Shown here piece after piece: positions 5,790 through 13,285 of a stretch of DNA of 21,081 bases. How positions within the stretch are numbered: position 1 is the stretch's first letter; each line of letters starts with the position of its first letter. The stretch lies in IMG/VR virus record IMGVR_UViG_3300023179_000595, positions 1 to 21,081 of that record. One strand, 5' to 3'. The notes beneath the pieces were generated by a model. The model saw only the letters and a program-made list of their open reading frames with translations, made no database searches and was not told where the DNA came from. This DNA comes from a virus. The translations under genes and the position numbers were made by a program.

Positions 5790-6882
5790 GTAGTTTTTTC
5801 TCGGTAATAATGTCTACGACAAGATGAATGCGCTCTTCGTCTCCACCATTGACAGCCATGTGAGGTTTACGGGTATCTAAGAACCAGCATTCACCAGTTT
5901 TCATATGCACCTTTTGTGGTGAGCCTTTTGTATCCCATACAGTAAATAACATATTAGGATTTGTTTTGATCGGAAAGTGAAGCCGTGCAAGTTTTTCTAA
6001 CGACCCACCGGAATCAGGATCAACCTGATCGGTGTGTCTTGAAAGTTCACCACCAGCAGGTTTCAATCGCATGAATCGTACTCGGTGAACAGTCTCGCCA
6101 TAAGGGCGAATCAATTCTCGTACTTCAGGAAATAAATCAAACAAAGGTGTATCTTGTAGATAAAATTCTTTGTCTTTATTTTCTTCTTTCCATGCATCAT
6201 TCATTTCAATTGGTTTTGTAATGAATGATGGGTCTGATGTATAGCCGCGCAACGACAATGCGCCCCATGACTTGTCTTTGTTGTAGTTGCTATAGTGGTT
6301 CGTGAAACTAGGCAACTCAGTAAGTTTGTTATGAATTGATTCAATCAATGCGCTATCAATGTTTTCTACTTTTTTAATTGATAGATATTCTGCTGGATCA
6401 ACTTTAGGAAACACTCTTTGCTTACCGCGATAATAAATTGCGTAAACTTCGCCATATGTTGTAATCTTAGGACCAACATAACAAAAACCAGATTCTTCTG
6501 CTAACTTGCAATGATCTTTATTCTCAGCCCATACGATTAGCCAAACATCTTTTAAAGGTAGTCCAAAAACATTTGTTACAGGTTCAAGACATTTTTTAAG
6601 TGTACTCAAATTTCCTGATAACTTGCTAACTGTCATGTCGCCTTTTTGTTTCTTTGCGATAACAGTATCACCATGCATGGTAATGTTTGATGCAGACTTT
6701 GATTCAGCCACTTCAAGCATTGCATCGTCAAGAATCTCTAATGTTCCTTTGTGCAATGATTCGGCAATGTTATTCTTTTTAAATTTTGCAAAAGGAGAAA
6801 GCGTGTACTGATTATAATCATCGTACTTCTTTTCTAACTCCTTGAGGTAGTCTAGTTCGTATCCGTGTTGCCAATCTTTCAT
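5770..6882 (-). CDS. Aspartyl/asparaginyl beta-hydroxylase-type 2OG-Fe(II) oxygenase with GNAT-like N-terminus
   Basis: The C-terminal half (about 265-360) is a clear Asp/Asn beta-hydroxylase-family oxygenase, which uses 2-oxoglutarate, O2 and Fe(II) to hydroxylate a side chain. It shows RVRFMRLKPAGGELSRHTD with H283 and D285, RLHFPIKTNP, and KPHMAVNGGDEERIHL with H341 as second iron ligand and R351 to bind 2-oxoglutarate. The N-terminal part (about 1-155) is not needed for this family. It contains WLIVWAENKDHCKLAEESGF followed by YVG, which looks like the acetyl-CoA-binding end of a GNAT acyltransferase, so a two-domain fusion is likely. Total 370 aa. It starts by an ATGA overlap with peptide deformylase and overlaps the PLP enzyme at its end. 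The target is unknown. Confidence 0.85.
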   Translation of the reverse strand: MKDWQHGYELDYLKELEKKYDDYNQYTLSPFAKFKKNNIAESLHKGTLEILDDAMLEVAESKSASNITMHGDTVIAKKQKGDMTVSKLSGNLSTLKKCLEPVTNVFGLPLKDVWLIVWAENKDHCKLAEESGFCYVGPKITTYGEVYAIYYRGKQRVFPKVDPAEYLSIKKVENIDSALIESIHNKLTELPSFTNHYSNYNKDKSWGALSLRGYTSDPSFITKPIEMNDAWKEENKDKEFYLQDTPLFDLFPEVRELIRPYGETVHRVRFMRLKPAGGELSRHTDQVDPDSGGSLEKLARLHFPIKTNPNMLFTVWDTKGSPQKVHMKTGECWFLDTRKPHMAVNGGDEERIHLVVDIITEKKLHDKLVN

Positions 6883-7394
6883 TTTTTAACCTTATTGACT
6901 CTGCGCTGAAGAATCATTCTTTTGCGTTTTGATCTTTCTACTTCAAAAGATGAAGCAACTTGCGTAAACACTTTACCTTCAAGGTGATCATACTCATGCA
7001 ATGCAACTCGCGCACTCATACCAATAAAGGTAGAAGTGTCTGTAATGTTTTCCCATGTTTGATAGCGCACACGAATTGAATCTGGTCGTTTCACACTCAA
7101 GAACAATAACGGAAAACTTAAACAACCTTCCTTCATTGGTAAAATGTTTGAAGAATGAAACACAATACGCGGATTGAATAACACGATTGGGTCCTTATCA
7201 TTACGCATCGCAAACACGCGATATGGATGTCCAACTTGCACAGCAGATAGTCCTAGACCATCATGTCGAGCCATTGTATTATATAGGCTCTCTGCAAATT
7301 CTTTTGGATCAAATGGCGGGTTAGCAAAGTCAAATTCTACCGATGGCTGTAATAGCATCGGAGAACTTTCTGGTATTAGTTTCATATCAATCAT
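6879..7394 (-). CDS. def: Peptide deformylase
   Basis: The product removes the N-formyl group from the initiator methionine of new proteins. All three family motifs are intact in 171 aa: GLGLSAVQ at 46-53, EGCLSFP at 89-95 with metal ligand C91, and HEYDHLEG at 133-140 with metal ligands H133 and H137 and catalytic E134. The protein ends in a basic tail. It is coupled by ATGA overlaps to gene 46 before it and to the oxygenase after it. Peptide deformylases are known in T4-like cyanophages, where they are thought to speed maturation of phage or host proteins made during infection. That role is knowledge of relatives, not something shown here. Confidence 0.95.
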   Translation of the reverse strand: MIDMKLIPESSPMLLQPSVEFDFANPPFDPKEFAESLYNTMARHDGLGLSAVQVGHPYRVFAMRNDKDPIVLFNPRIVFHSSNILPMKEGCLSFPLLFLSVKRPDSIRVRYQTWENITDTSTFIGMSARVALHEYDHLEGKVFTQVASSFEVERSKRKRMILQRRVNKVKK

Positions 7395-9103
7395 TTTACA
7401 ATCCTCGAAAAATTATTTACTTTTTCAAATCGAATCACATTTCTAAACTTGTCTTGTAGTATATCACCTTTGTGACTAATAACAAAAAGATTTGTGTTCT
7501 CAAGCACGGCAAGAATCTTCATTAAGTCTTCTGTACCGTTTGCATCAAGTGACGAATCAAAAATCTCATCCAATATCAGAATGTTTGTATTGGTAGAGTT
7601 TTTTAACTTAGCAACCGCGCGCCATGTCAACATCAATGCCATATCAATACGCTGTTTCTCACCTTCTGAGAATGACGCATAACTAAAATCATCACGATGG
7701 CGAGACTTGATTGTTTCTTTAAACGATTCATCCAAATTGAAGTTTACAAAGAAGTCCAATGTAGTCAAATACTTGTTGACAAGTTTGTTGATAACCGGTA
7801 GATATTGTTTAACAATTTTTGTTTTGATACCAGTATCTTTCAACATCAACGCGGCAGTACTGTAGTAGTTCAACTCATCGATAAAGGTGTTTATATGAAT
7901 CTTTATCTCACTTAACTGCTCTTTTATAGCACTTAATTCGTTCTCATCTTTTTCGGATACCGATGATGCGTTACGAATCTCTTCAATCTGTTTGTTCAAC
8001 TTGGTAATCTGTTTGTTCATTTCAGTAATGGATGAGTTGTCAGATGCAACCTTTACTTGAAGATAATTAATTTTTTTCTGTGTTTCTGTAATCTTCTCTA
8101 GTTTAGTTTGTTCAACAGTTAGTTTTGTCAAGAGTTGTTCAAGCGCGGTATTACATTCATCGGCTTTGGTAGTGAGAACGCTAAGTTGCGCTTCTTTAAA
8201 CTCCACGGCAATGGCTTGCCTACAGGTTGGGCAATCGTCATTGTGCCCGAAGAAATGTATATCCTTTCGAAATTTGGATACATTGCTTTCAATCTGCGAT
8301 TCAAGTTTTGTAAGTTTCTTGACCTTACTCTCAATTTCAATTTTATTTTCCACAATGGCATTGAGGGTCTCAATTTCATTGGTGGTGGTAGATATTTCTT
8401 CATGAAGGGTTTGTATAGCACTCTGATTACTCTGTATCTCTTCAACATACTCTGCAATCCTATCTTCGTTATTGCGTTTTAATTCATCAACATATTCTTT
8501 CTTGAGATTGTACTTTTGTTCAAGCAAACCCATCTCATGTTTCTTCTCTGATATGTTTTCTTTAGCAATTTGCACTTTATCTTTTACAATACCATTCATG
8601 CGCGAAAAGATTTGAATGTCAAGCAAGTCTTCAATGATTGATCTACGATCTGAAGCAGACAATTGCATGAACGGCGTGAATGATGCACTACCAAGAATCA
8701 CGATCTGCGTGAATGACTTGTAGTTAAGTTTAAGAATAAACTTCTCTAGATATTCTTGATAGTCTTTGATTGCGGCATCTTGCGATAGCAGATTACCATT
8801 GCAATAAATTTCAAAGATGTTTGGCTTAATTCCACGCACCACTTTGTATGACTTGCTACCAATATCAAACTCTACTTCAACCACAGTATCTTTACCATTA
8901 ATTGAATTTACAAGTTGCAGTTTGTTGATATTACGAAACGGTTTACCAAACAAGCAAAAGCACAATGCATCAAGCATTGTTGACTTACCTGAACCATTGC
9001 TACCAACAATCAATGTAGTTGATTCGTTGTTTAAATTTAGTTCGGTGAAAAGATTGCCTGTGCTAAGTAAATTTTTCCAACGAAGTTTACGAAATAAAAT
9101 CAT
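7391..9103 (-). CDS. 46: gp46 recombination endonuclease subunit (SbcC/Rad50-like ATPase)
   Basis: This is the SMC-type ATPase partner of gp47. The complex processes double-strand ends to feed recombination-dependent replication and degrade host DNA. The 570-aa protein has Walker A GSNGSGKS at 34-41, then a long predicted coiled coil interrupted by a zinc hook CPTC at 291-294. The ABC signature SFSEGEKQR is near 478-485 and Walker B ILILDEIFD near 508-516, followed by the D-loop SSLD. The length fits T4 gp46 (560 aa). The start overlaps the gp47 stop as ATGA, as expected for subunits made in fixed ratio. It is read in the same transcript as uvsY, uvsW and 55. Confidence 0.96.
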   Translation of the reverse strand: MILFRKLRWKNLLSTGNLFTELNLNNESTTLIVGSNGSGKSTMLDALCFCLFGKPFRNINKLQLVNSINGKDTVVEVEFDIGSKSYKVVRGIKPNIFEIYCNGNLLSQDAAIKDYQEYLEKFILKLNYKSFTQIVILGSASFTPFMQLSASDRRSIIEDLLDIQIFSRMNGIVKDKVQIAKENISEKKHEMGLLEQKYNLKKEYVDELKRNNEDRIAEYVEEIQSNQSAIQTLHEEISTTTNEIETLNAIVENKIEIESKVKKLTKLESQIESNVSKFRKDIHFFGHNDDCPTCRQAIAVEFKEAQLSVLTTKADECNTALEQLLTKLTVEQTKLEKITETQKKINYLQVKVASDNSSITEMNKQITKLNKQIEEIRNASSVSEKDENELSAIKEQLSEIKIHINTFIDELNYYSTAALMLKDTGIKTKIVKQYLPVINKLVNKYLTTLDFFVNFNLDESFKETIKSRHRDDFSYASFSEGEKQRIDMALMLTWRAVAKLKNSTNTNILILDEIFDSSLDANGTEDLMKILAVLENTNLFVISHKGDILQDKFRNVIRFEKVNNFSRIVK

Positions 9104-10155
9104 TCAATGTTTTCCGATGATAACGCTTCAAGGTAAAGTTCACGCATGACTGTTTTTAGTTTCTGCGGTTCAACTTGAATTGTTTGCTGATCAATATAAT
9201 TGGATAGAATTGTCAAAGTGTCTTGTGCTTGGTCAACTACATCTTCTTCATTGTTCACCATTTCATTTACATCTTCAACAATAGTAACATCAATAGGATT
9301 CATTTTGTAAATATTATCCATGAATGTATCAAACTGTTGAGGGTTTGTTTTTTGCACTACGACTATTTTTATATATTTGTTTTGTAGATGAGATAGGTCT
9401 TCTAAGTCTGGCGAATCATCATATGTTACTTTATAGAACATACGATGTGGGTTTGGCACAAACTTAAACTCTTTGGTGAATGTATCAAACACACCAAAGC
9501 CTTTTTGATCTTTATAGTCTGACCAAAACATTTCATATGGTGTGCCTAGATACACAACCTTGCCATCAGTCGATGCTGAACGCGAATGATAATGTCCGCT
9601 ATAGACTTGATCATAGTTTTTCAAAAACTTATCTTCATAACCTTCATGACTAATCTGCCCTCGTTGCATGTAGTAACCAAGCAATTCAAAGTGTCCTACA
9701 CAATAAGGCGATGCGCTGTTTGCAATAAAGTCACGAATCTCTTGTTCGTTCTCAGAACAAATCCAAGGTATCATATCAAACACCGCACCATCAATCTCTA
9801 GCGTGCCATGCTTAGACCAAAGGGTGATGTTATTGTAATCGCGCAGGAGTAACTCAGGAGAATTTACCTCCAGACTGTTGCGCCAGAAAATATCATGATT
9901 ACCAATCAACGCATGAATTTGAATGTTTCGTTTTTTACACTCATCAAAAAAATATCTACGACTTTCTGCCAAAGACAGGAAGTTGATATACTTTCTACGA
10001 TCAAACAAATCACCAAGTTGAATGATGGTATCAATACCATGTTCTTCTAGATACGGAAAGAACACTTCGCTATAAAACTTTTCATAGTATTCGTGAAAAT
10101 GTCTTGCATCGTTTCTTATACCAAAATGTGTATCTCCGAGTAAAATTATTTTCAT
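9100..10155 (-). CDS. 47: gp47 recombination endonuclease subunit (SbcD/Mre11-like nuclease)
   Basis: This is the metallophosphoesterase nuclease partner of gp46. Metal-binding motifs are in family order: GDTHFG at 7-12, GDLFD at 48-52, GNHD at 85-88, GHFE at 154-157 and SGHYH at 186-190. The protein is 351 aa, close to T4 gp47 (339 aa). The C-terminal third, after about residue 255, is less conserved and carries the acidic segment EDVNEMVNNEEDVVD; it probably contacts the gp46 coiled coil. The start overlaps the small 62-aa ORF as ATGA and the stop overlaps gp46 in the same way. Confidence 0.96.
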   Translation of the reverse strand: MKIILLGDTHFGIRNDARHFHEYYEKFYSEVFFPYLEEHGIDTIIQLGDLFDRRKYINFLSLAESRRYFFDECKKRNIQIHALIGNHDIFWRNSLEVNSPELLLRDYNNITLWSKHGTLEIDGAVFDMIPWICSENEQEIRDFIANSASPYCVGHFELLGYYMQRGQISHEGYEDKFLKNYDQVYSGHYHSRSASTDGKVVYLGTPYEMFWSDYKDQKGFGVFDTFTKEFKFVPNPHRMFYKVTYDDSPDLEDLSHLQNKYIKIVVVQKTNPQQFDTFMDNIYKMNPIDVTIVEDVNEMVNNEEDVVDQAQDTLTILSNYIDQQTIQVEPQKLKTVMRELYLEALSSENIE

Positions 10156-10340
10156 CTCTTAGTGGTACTCTTCCAATTAAAATTGTTTCTTCCGTTTTCA
10201 CGTTCACGGATAACCTGATCAATTATATCACGAATGTTCTTCAAATGCAACATGGAAGCCTCACGCAAATCGTATGGAGACTTTTTATTTTTAACAGTTT
10301 TAATCCAGTGTTCAAGTTGAACCGGCATCGGCGTCTGCAT
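10152..10340 (-). CDS. Small hypothetical protein between 55 and 47, 62 aa
   Basis: Not recognised by function. The 62-aa protein (MQTPMPVQLEHWIKTVKNKK...) is basic and helical, with the segment DLREASMLHLKNIRDIIDQV forming an amphipathic helix. An AAGGGG ribosome site lies upstream of the ATG at 10340; the ATG at 10328 is an alternative. It overlaps the 3' end of gene 55 by 29 bases and overlaps the gp47 start as ATGA, which argues that it is translated. The position between the late sigma factor and the recombination nuclease may be conserved in related phages, but I cannot check that here. Confidence 0.65.
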   Translation of the reverse strand: MQTPMPVQLEHWIKTVKNKKSPYDLREASMLHLKNIRDIIDQVIRERENGRNNFNWKSTTKR

Positions 10341-10875
10341 TTTCTACCCCTTTCTTTTTCTTTCTAGCGTCCGTTTTCTTTCTCTTGGTATCTTCAAATG
10401 TTTCAATGAAGTCCCTAATGAAATATTCGCTATAGGATTCGTGCATCATACCTTGCATGTGTGATGCTACAATATCTTCACCATTGTTCTCAATCAATGC
10501 ATTAACAATTTCATTCTCCATGCTCTTGTACTTGATGTACATGTGTTTCTTTTCTTTTTGGATTCTTCGCAAGAAAGCATAGTAAATAATTTGCGTGAAA
10601 TACGCGAATGGATTTTTTGATTTTTCAGGATCAAAGTTGTCGATGTAGAGCAAACAGTTTTCTACACCATCGGAAATCATATCTTCTTTAAATGTATAAT
10701 TTGCGAAATTTGGTTTTCGTGCTAAGTGCGTGGCAATTTTGAACAAACAAGAACCAATGTAATCTGGCACTCTTGGTCGTTCAGTTTTATCATTTATCGC
10801 TGACTTAACTAAGTTTTTGTAGGCAATCATCTCTTGGAGAAATTGCTCGTTGTTTACATAGTGATTTTTTCCCAT
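10312..10875 (-). CDS. 55: gp55-like late-transcription sigma factor
   Basis: This is the phage sigma factor that directs host RNA polymerase to TATAAATA late promoters. The 187-aa protein matches T4 gp55 (185 aa) in size and in its diagnostic core: FKEDMISDGVENCLLYIDNF (about 63-82), followed by NPFAYFTQIIYYAFLRRIQKEKK near 87-109, which corresponds to sigma region 2 (core binding and -10 recognition). The C-terminus is rich in Lys and Arg and may be flexible. A GAGAGG ribosome site precedes the ATG. A 60-base gap separates it from the LSm-like gene and holds TTGACAA repeats. Four TATAAATA boxes elsewhere in this window are its presumed targets. Confidence 0.93.
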   Translation of the reverse strand: MGKNHYVNNEQFLQEMIAYKNLVKSAINDKTERPRVPDYIGSCLFKIATHLARKPNFANYTFKEDMISDGVENCLLYIDNFDPEKSKNPFAYFTQIIYYAFLRRIQKEKKHMYIKYKSMENEIVNALIENNGEDIVASHMQGMMHESYSEYFIRDFIETFEDTKRKKTDARKKKKGVENADADAGST

Positions 10876-10892
10876 AATAACCTCTCATTCTA

Positions 10893-10921
10893 TTGACAAA
10901 CTCTTGACAAGAGCGTACAAT
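10893..10921 (+). promoter_or_regulatory. Near-consensus sigma70 promoter pointing against the operon (putative antisense)
   Basis: On the plus strand TTGACA (10893-10898) is followed after exactly 17 bases by TACAAT (10916-10921), five of six matches to the -10 consensus. A transcript from here would run antisense to the LSm-like gene and uvsW, as no plausible plus-strand gene follows. The same stretch holds two direct copies of TTGACAA (10893-10899 and 10904-10910) four bases apart, and the inverted repeat CTCTTG-A-CAAGAG (10901-10913). It could be a real antisense promoter, a regulator site in front of gene 55, or chance in an AT-rich gap. Confidence 0.4.
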
Positions 10922-10935
10922 CAAGGTGTAGCCTT

Positions 10936-11337
10936 TCAATGCATAGTATTAGGTTTTATCCTTCTAAGAAATTCTTGCATCAACTCACTTGATTCTACTA
11001 CCTCATCTTCTTGATGTTCTTCTTCAGGCTTTGTAGCCTGATCTAACACTTCATTATAATTCTTCATCATCATTTCATTTGGTTCTGCACACGCAACAAT
11101 CGAATTCTTGTACACTCGTATAGGAGTAGCGTAGTCAAATGTTGGGTCCCACTTCATTACAGACATGTTAATTGTAGAAAAGTCGGGACGAACCATAATG
11201 AGAATCTTTAAAGGTCTATTCACATCAATATACGAATTAGTTTCCTTGGTGATGTTACCAATGATTGTTTCTCCGTTTGATAGTTTTAACACTTTGCAAA
11301 TTGTTATGTTGGGTGAAACACCCTGTTCTTCTTGCAT
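10936..11337 (-). CDS. LSm/Hfq-like small beta-barrel protein
   Basis: The 133-aa product looks like an Sm-fold protein. The N-terminal half has the Sm1 pattern KVLKLSNGETIIGNITKETN (about 15-34) followed by IDVNRPLKILI, and a short Sm2-like strand VYKNSIVACAE near 76-86. The C-terminal 35 residues are acidic and probably disordered (EEEHQEDEVVESSE). Sm-like proteins of presumed cyanophage origin are known from marine metagenomes; I recall this and have not checked it. RNA binding would be the expected role, but the family's function in phage is not established to my knowledge. An AAAGG site precedes the ATG, which lies two bases after the uvsW stop. Confidence 0.6.
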   Translation of the reverse strand: MQEEQGVSPNITICKVLKLSNGETIIGNITKETNSYIDVNRPLKILIMVRPDFSTINMSVMKWDPTFDYATPIRVYKNSIVACAEPNEMMMKNYNEVLDQATKPEEEHQEDEVVESSELMQEFLRRIKPNTMH

Positions 11338-11339
11338 AG

Positions 11340-12827
11340 TTAGCCTTTTAGGTTGATTGAATAGATTCTATATTCAAACTTCTCTTCATTATATATTTTC
11401 ATTCTTTCTACGAAATGTTCAAGGGTGAAGTTCTTTCTACTCTTATAAGTTAAATCGTCTGCTATATCAAATAGCGTAGCAGTCTCTTTGTTTTCTCCAA
11501 GTCTCAGTACACGCCCTATTGACTGTAGTGTGCGAATCTTGCTTTTGCTAGGGGATGCAAAGACAATGTTGTGTAAGTTTCTTATATTTATGCCTGTTGA
11601 GAATGTCCCGTATGACGCAATGATGATAGCGTCTGATTCTTTTTCTGTAATTTCTCGGACAAGTTCGCGTTCTTCTGCTTCTACATTACCATGAACATAG
11701 AATACTTTTCTATCTTTTGCCTTGTCTAAAACCATGCGGTGAAGTACATCACCGTGCTTATGCACAAACTGAAACAGTACTAGTGTATTATTTTTTAGGG
11801 AAATAGTCAAGTTTGTAATAAACTTGTTCCGTATTTCTGAGGTAACAAGGTAATCAATTTCATCTTGGTACTTTGCTTTCTTGTTTGCTTCACATGAAAC
11901 TTCGTCATGCTTGAGTACCAGTGCCTTGATTTTAAAATCTGCAAGTTTCTTGCTATCGATAAGTTCTTTGGTTGTGGTTACATTCTTTACTCGACCAAAC
12001 AAACCTTCAAGCACCAAACGGTGAGTTTGAGTTCCATCAAGCGTACCAGTTAAACCAAAGCGATAGCCACACTCAGTTAGATTCGTCATGATCTTTGTGA
12101 GAGACTGCGCTTTGAACAAATGCGCTTCGTCACCAATCACTAAATCATATTGTGAAAACCATTCTTTAGGCATCTTGTAGATGCTCTGCCAAGTTGATAC
12201 TGTGATTGGCTTGTTTGTTTGTTTATCTGCGCCAGCAATAATCTTGTGCATATATGTGTCGCTGTCAAAACCATAATCTTTAAAGTCTTTGAACATTTGC
12301 GATACAAGAGAGATAGTAGGCACAATGATAAGCGTTTTGCCTCTGAGGTATCTTGTGATAAGATAGATGATGAGTGATTTACCCGATGCAGTAGGTGAAA
12401 CTAGAAGCCCTCTTCTATTTCTTATTGCGTAGATAAATGCTTTCTTTTGATAGTCTCTTACTTCATGAGGAAGTTTAAGTTTAGCAATAAACTCATCTGC
12501 CTCATTTTCTGAAAACTCATCTGCAAGATCAATTGATGCATCATACTCTATATTGTATTCTCGTTCAAAGCAAAACTTTTCTATGTAAGGCAACAAGCCA
12601 TAATAGATGTTATGGTTCTGCGTATTGAATAGGCGAATCTTTCCATCCCAGATTTTATTCTTGAATGCAGGCATAAATTTATATCCTGGGACATAGAAAG
12701 TAAAGTATTCGCTGAGTTCCATTGCTTCACCTCGTTCGCAATGTATCTTAGCATATACTTCATTTACCTTAGAGATAGTGATAGAATTATGCGACACCTT
12801 GAGTAAACTTTCTCCATTCGATAGCAT
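11340..12827 (-). CDS. uvsW: UvsW DNA/RNA helicase
   Basis: UvsW is a superfamily 2 helicase that unwinds R-loops and branched recombination intermediates, switching T4 from origin-dependent to recombination-dependent replication. The 495-aa protein begins with the UvsW N-terminal domain (YFTFYVPGYKFMPAFKNK...). It then has the Q-like motif RDYQKK at 124-129, Walker A SPTASGKS at 144-151, DEAH at 233-236, GLTGTL at 258-263, the SYGTFSTGINIRNL block near 405-418 and motif VI QSIGRVLRLG at 435-444. From the first ATG it overlaps uvsY by 41 bases, without a good ribosome site. A GTG at 12799-12797 is an alternative start, so the first ten residues are uncertain. Confidence 0.95.
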   Translation of the reverse strand: MLSNGESLLKVSHNSITISKVNEVYAKIHCERGEAMELSEYFTFYVPGYKFMPAFKNKIWDGKIRLFNTQNHNIYYGLLPYIEKFCFEREYNIEYDASIDLADEFSENEADEFIAKLKLPHEVRDYQKKAFIYAIRNRRGLLVSPTASGKSLIIYLITRYLRGKTLIIVPTISLVSQMFKDFKDYGFDSDTYMHKIIAGADKQTNKPITVSTWQSIYKMPKEWFSQYDLVIGDEAHLFKAQSLTKIMTNLTECGYRFGLTGTLDGTQTHRLVLEGLFGRVKNVTTTKELIDSKKLADFKIKALVLKHDEVSCEANKKAKYQDEIDYLVTSEIRNKFITNLTISLKNNTLVLFQFVHKHGDVLHRMVLDKAKDRKVFYVHGNVEAEERELVREITEKESDAIIIASYGTFSTGINIRNLHNIVFASPSKSKIRTLQSIGRVLRLGENKETATLFDIADDLTYKSRKNFTLEHFVERMKIYNEEKFEYRIYSINLKG

Positions 12828-13224
12828 TCTTTATCTGAAAGTTTCTCTGATTGAGATTTTTGATCACCTCTTCAAGGAAGTCTAGTTTTTCCTTTTGCAT
12901 GACGATTCTCATATTCTTCTCAATGATTTCCTTGTCAGAATCAATGTACATATCAATTTCGTTTTTCAATAAGCGTTTTAGAAAAGGTTCCCAACCGAGT
13001 TGTTCTAGTTCCTCTTCAGACATACGCCCGTTATAATATTCGTATTTCTTTAGAAACAATTCTTTAGACTGAAACTCTAAGCCTTTGAGTTTGCGTCTTT
13101 CTTCAAAATAAATTTTGAGGTACTTACTATGTAGTTCTGGTATTTTAAGTGAAGCAATGGCTAACTCAGTAGAATCTACTGGCGAGTCTTTTTTCCATTC
13201 TTCCATCAATTGATCTAGCGTCAT
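12787..13224 (-). CDS. uvsY: UvsY recombination mediator
   Basis: UvsY loads the UvsX recombinase onto single-stranded DNA coated with gp32. The 145-aa product resembles T4 UvsY (137 aa) from start to end: TLDQLMEEWKKDSPVDSTEL at the N-terminus, then LKKYEYYNGRMSEEE in the middle, and the C-terminal NFQIKNAIEWRKFTQG matching the T4 'RGFAIKHIQDMRAFEAG' region. I start at the ATG at 13224, not the upstream frame start at 13266, because a strong GGAGGAG ribosome site lies just before it and the T4 alignment begins there. A sigma70 promoter lies about 35 bases upstream. Confidence 0.93.
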   Translation of the reverse strand: MTLDQLMEEWKKDSPVDSTELAIASLKIPELHSKYLKIYFEERRKLKGLEFQSKELFLKKYEYYNGRMSEEELEQLGWEPFLKRLLKNEIDMYIDSDKEIIEKNMRIVMQKEKLDFLEEVIKNLNQRNFQIKNAIEWRKFTQGVA

Positions 13225-13256
13225 TACACTCCTCCATATGGATCCAATTACATAAC

Positions 13257-13285
13257 ATGATAACACAAACTGCTATAAATGTCAA
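13257..13285 (-). promoter_or_regulatory. Sigma70-type promoter for uvsY-uvsW operon
   Basis: Minus strand -35 TTGACA (13285-13280) is followed after 17 bases by -10 TATCAT (13262-13257), one mismatch from consensus. The -35 box overlaps the TGA stop of the tail tube-like gene. The transcript would start near 13250 and carry uvsY as its first gene, with about 13 kb of co-directional overlapping genes behind it. No TATAAATA late box is present in this gap, so this unit looks early/middle and not late. Confidence 0.75.

Noticed and set aside
7775-7805. TTGACA on the plus strand inside gene 46 as a promoter
   Set aside because: The hexamer 17 bases downstream (TAGATA) matches the -10 consensus poorly, and it points into coding sequence with no gene to serve.
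8128-8482. Overlapping 79-115-codon frames on both strands within gene 46
   Set aside because: They cover the zinc-hook and coiled-coil coding region of gp46, whose motifs are intact in the main frame, so these are shadows.
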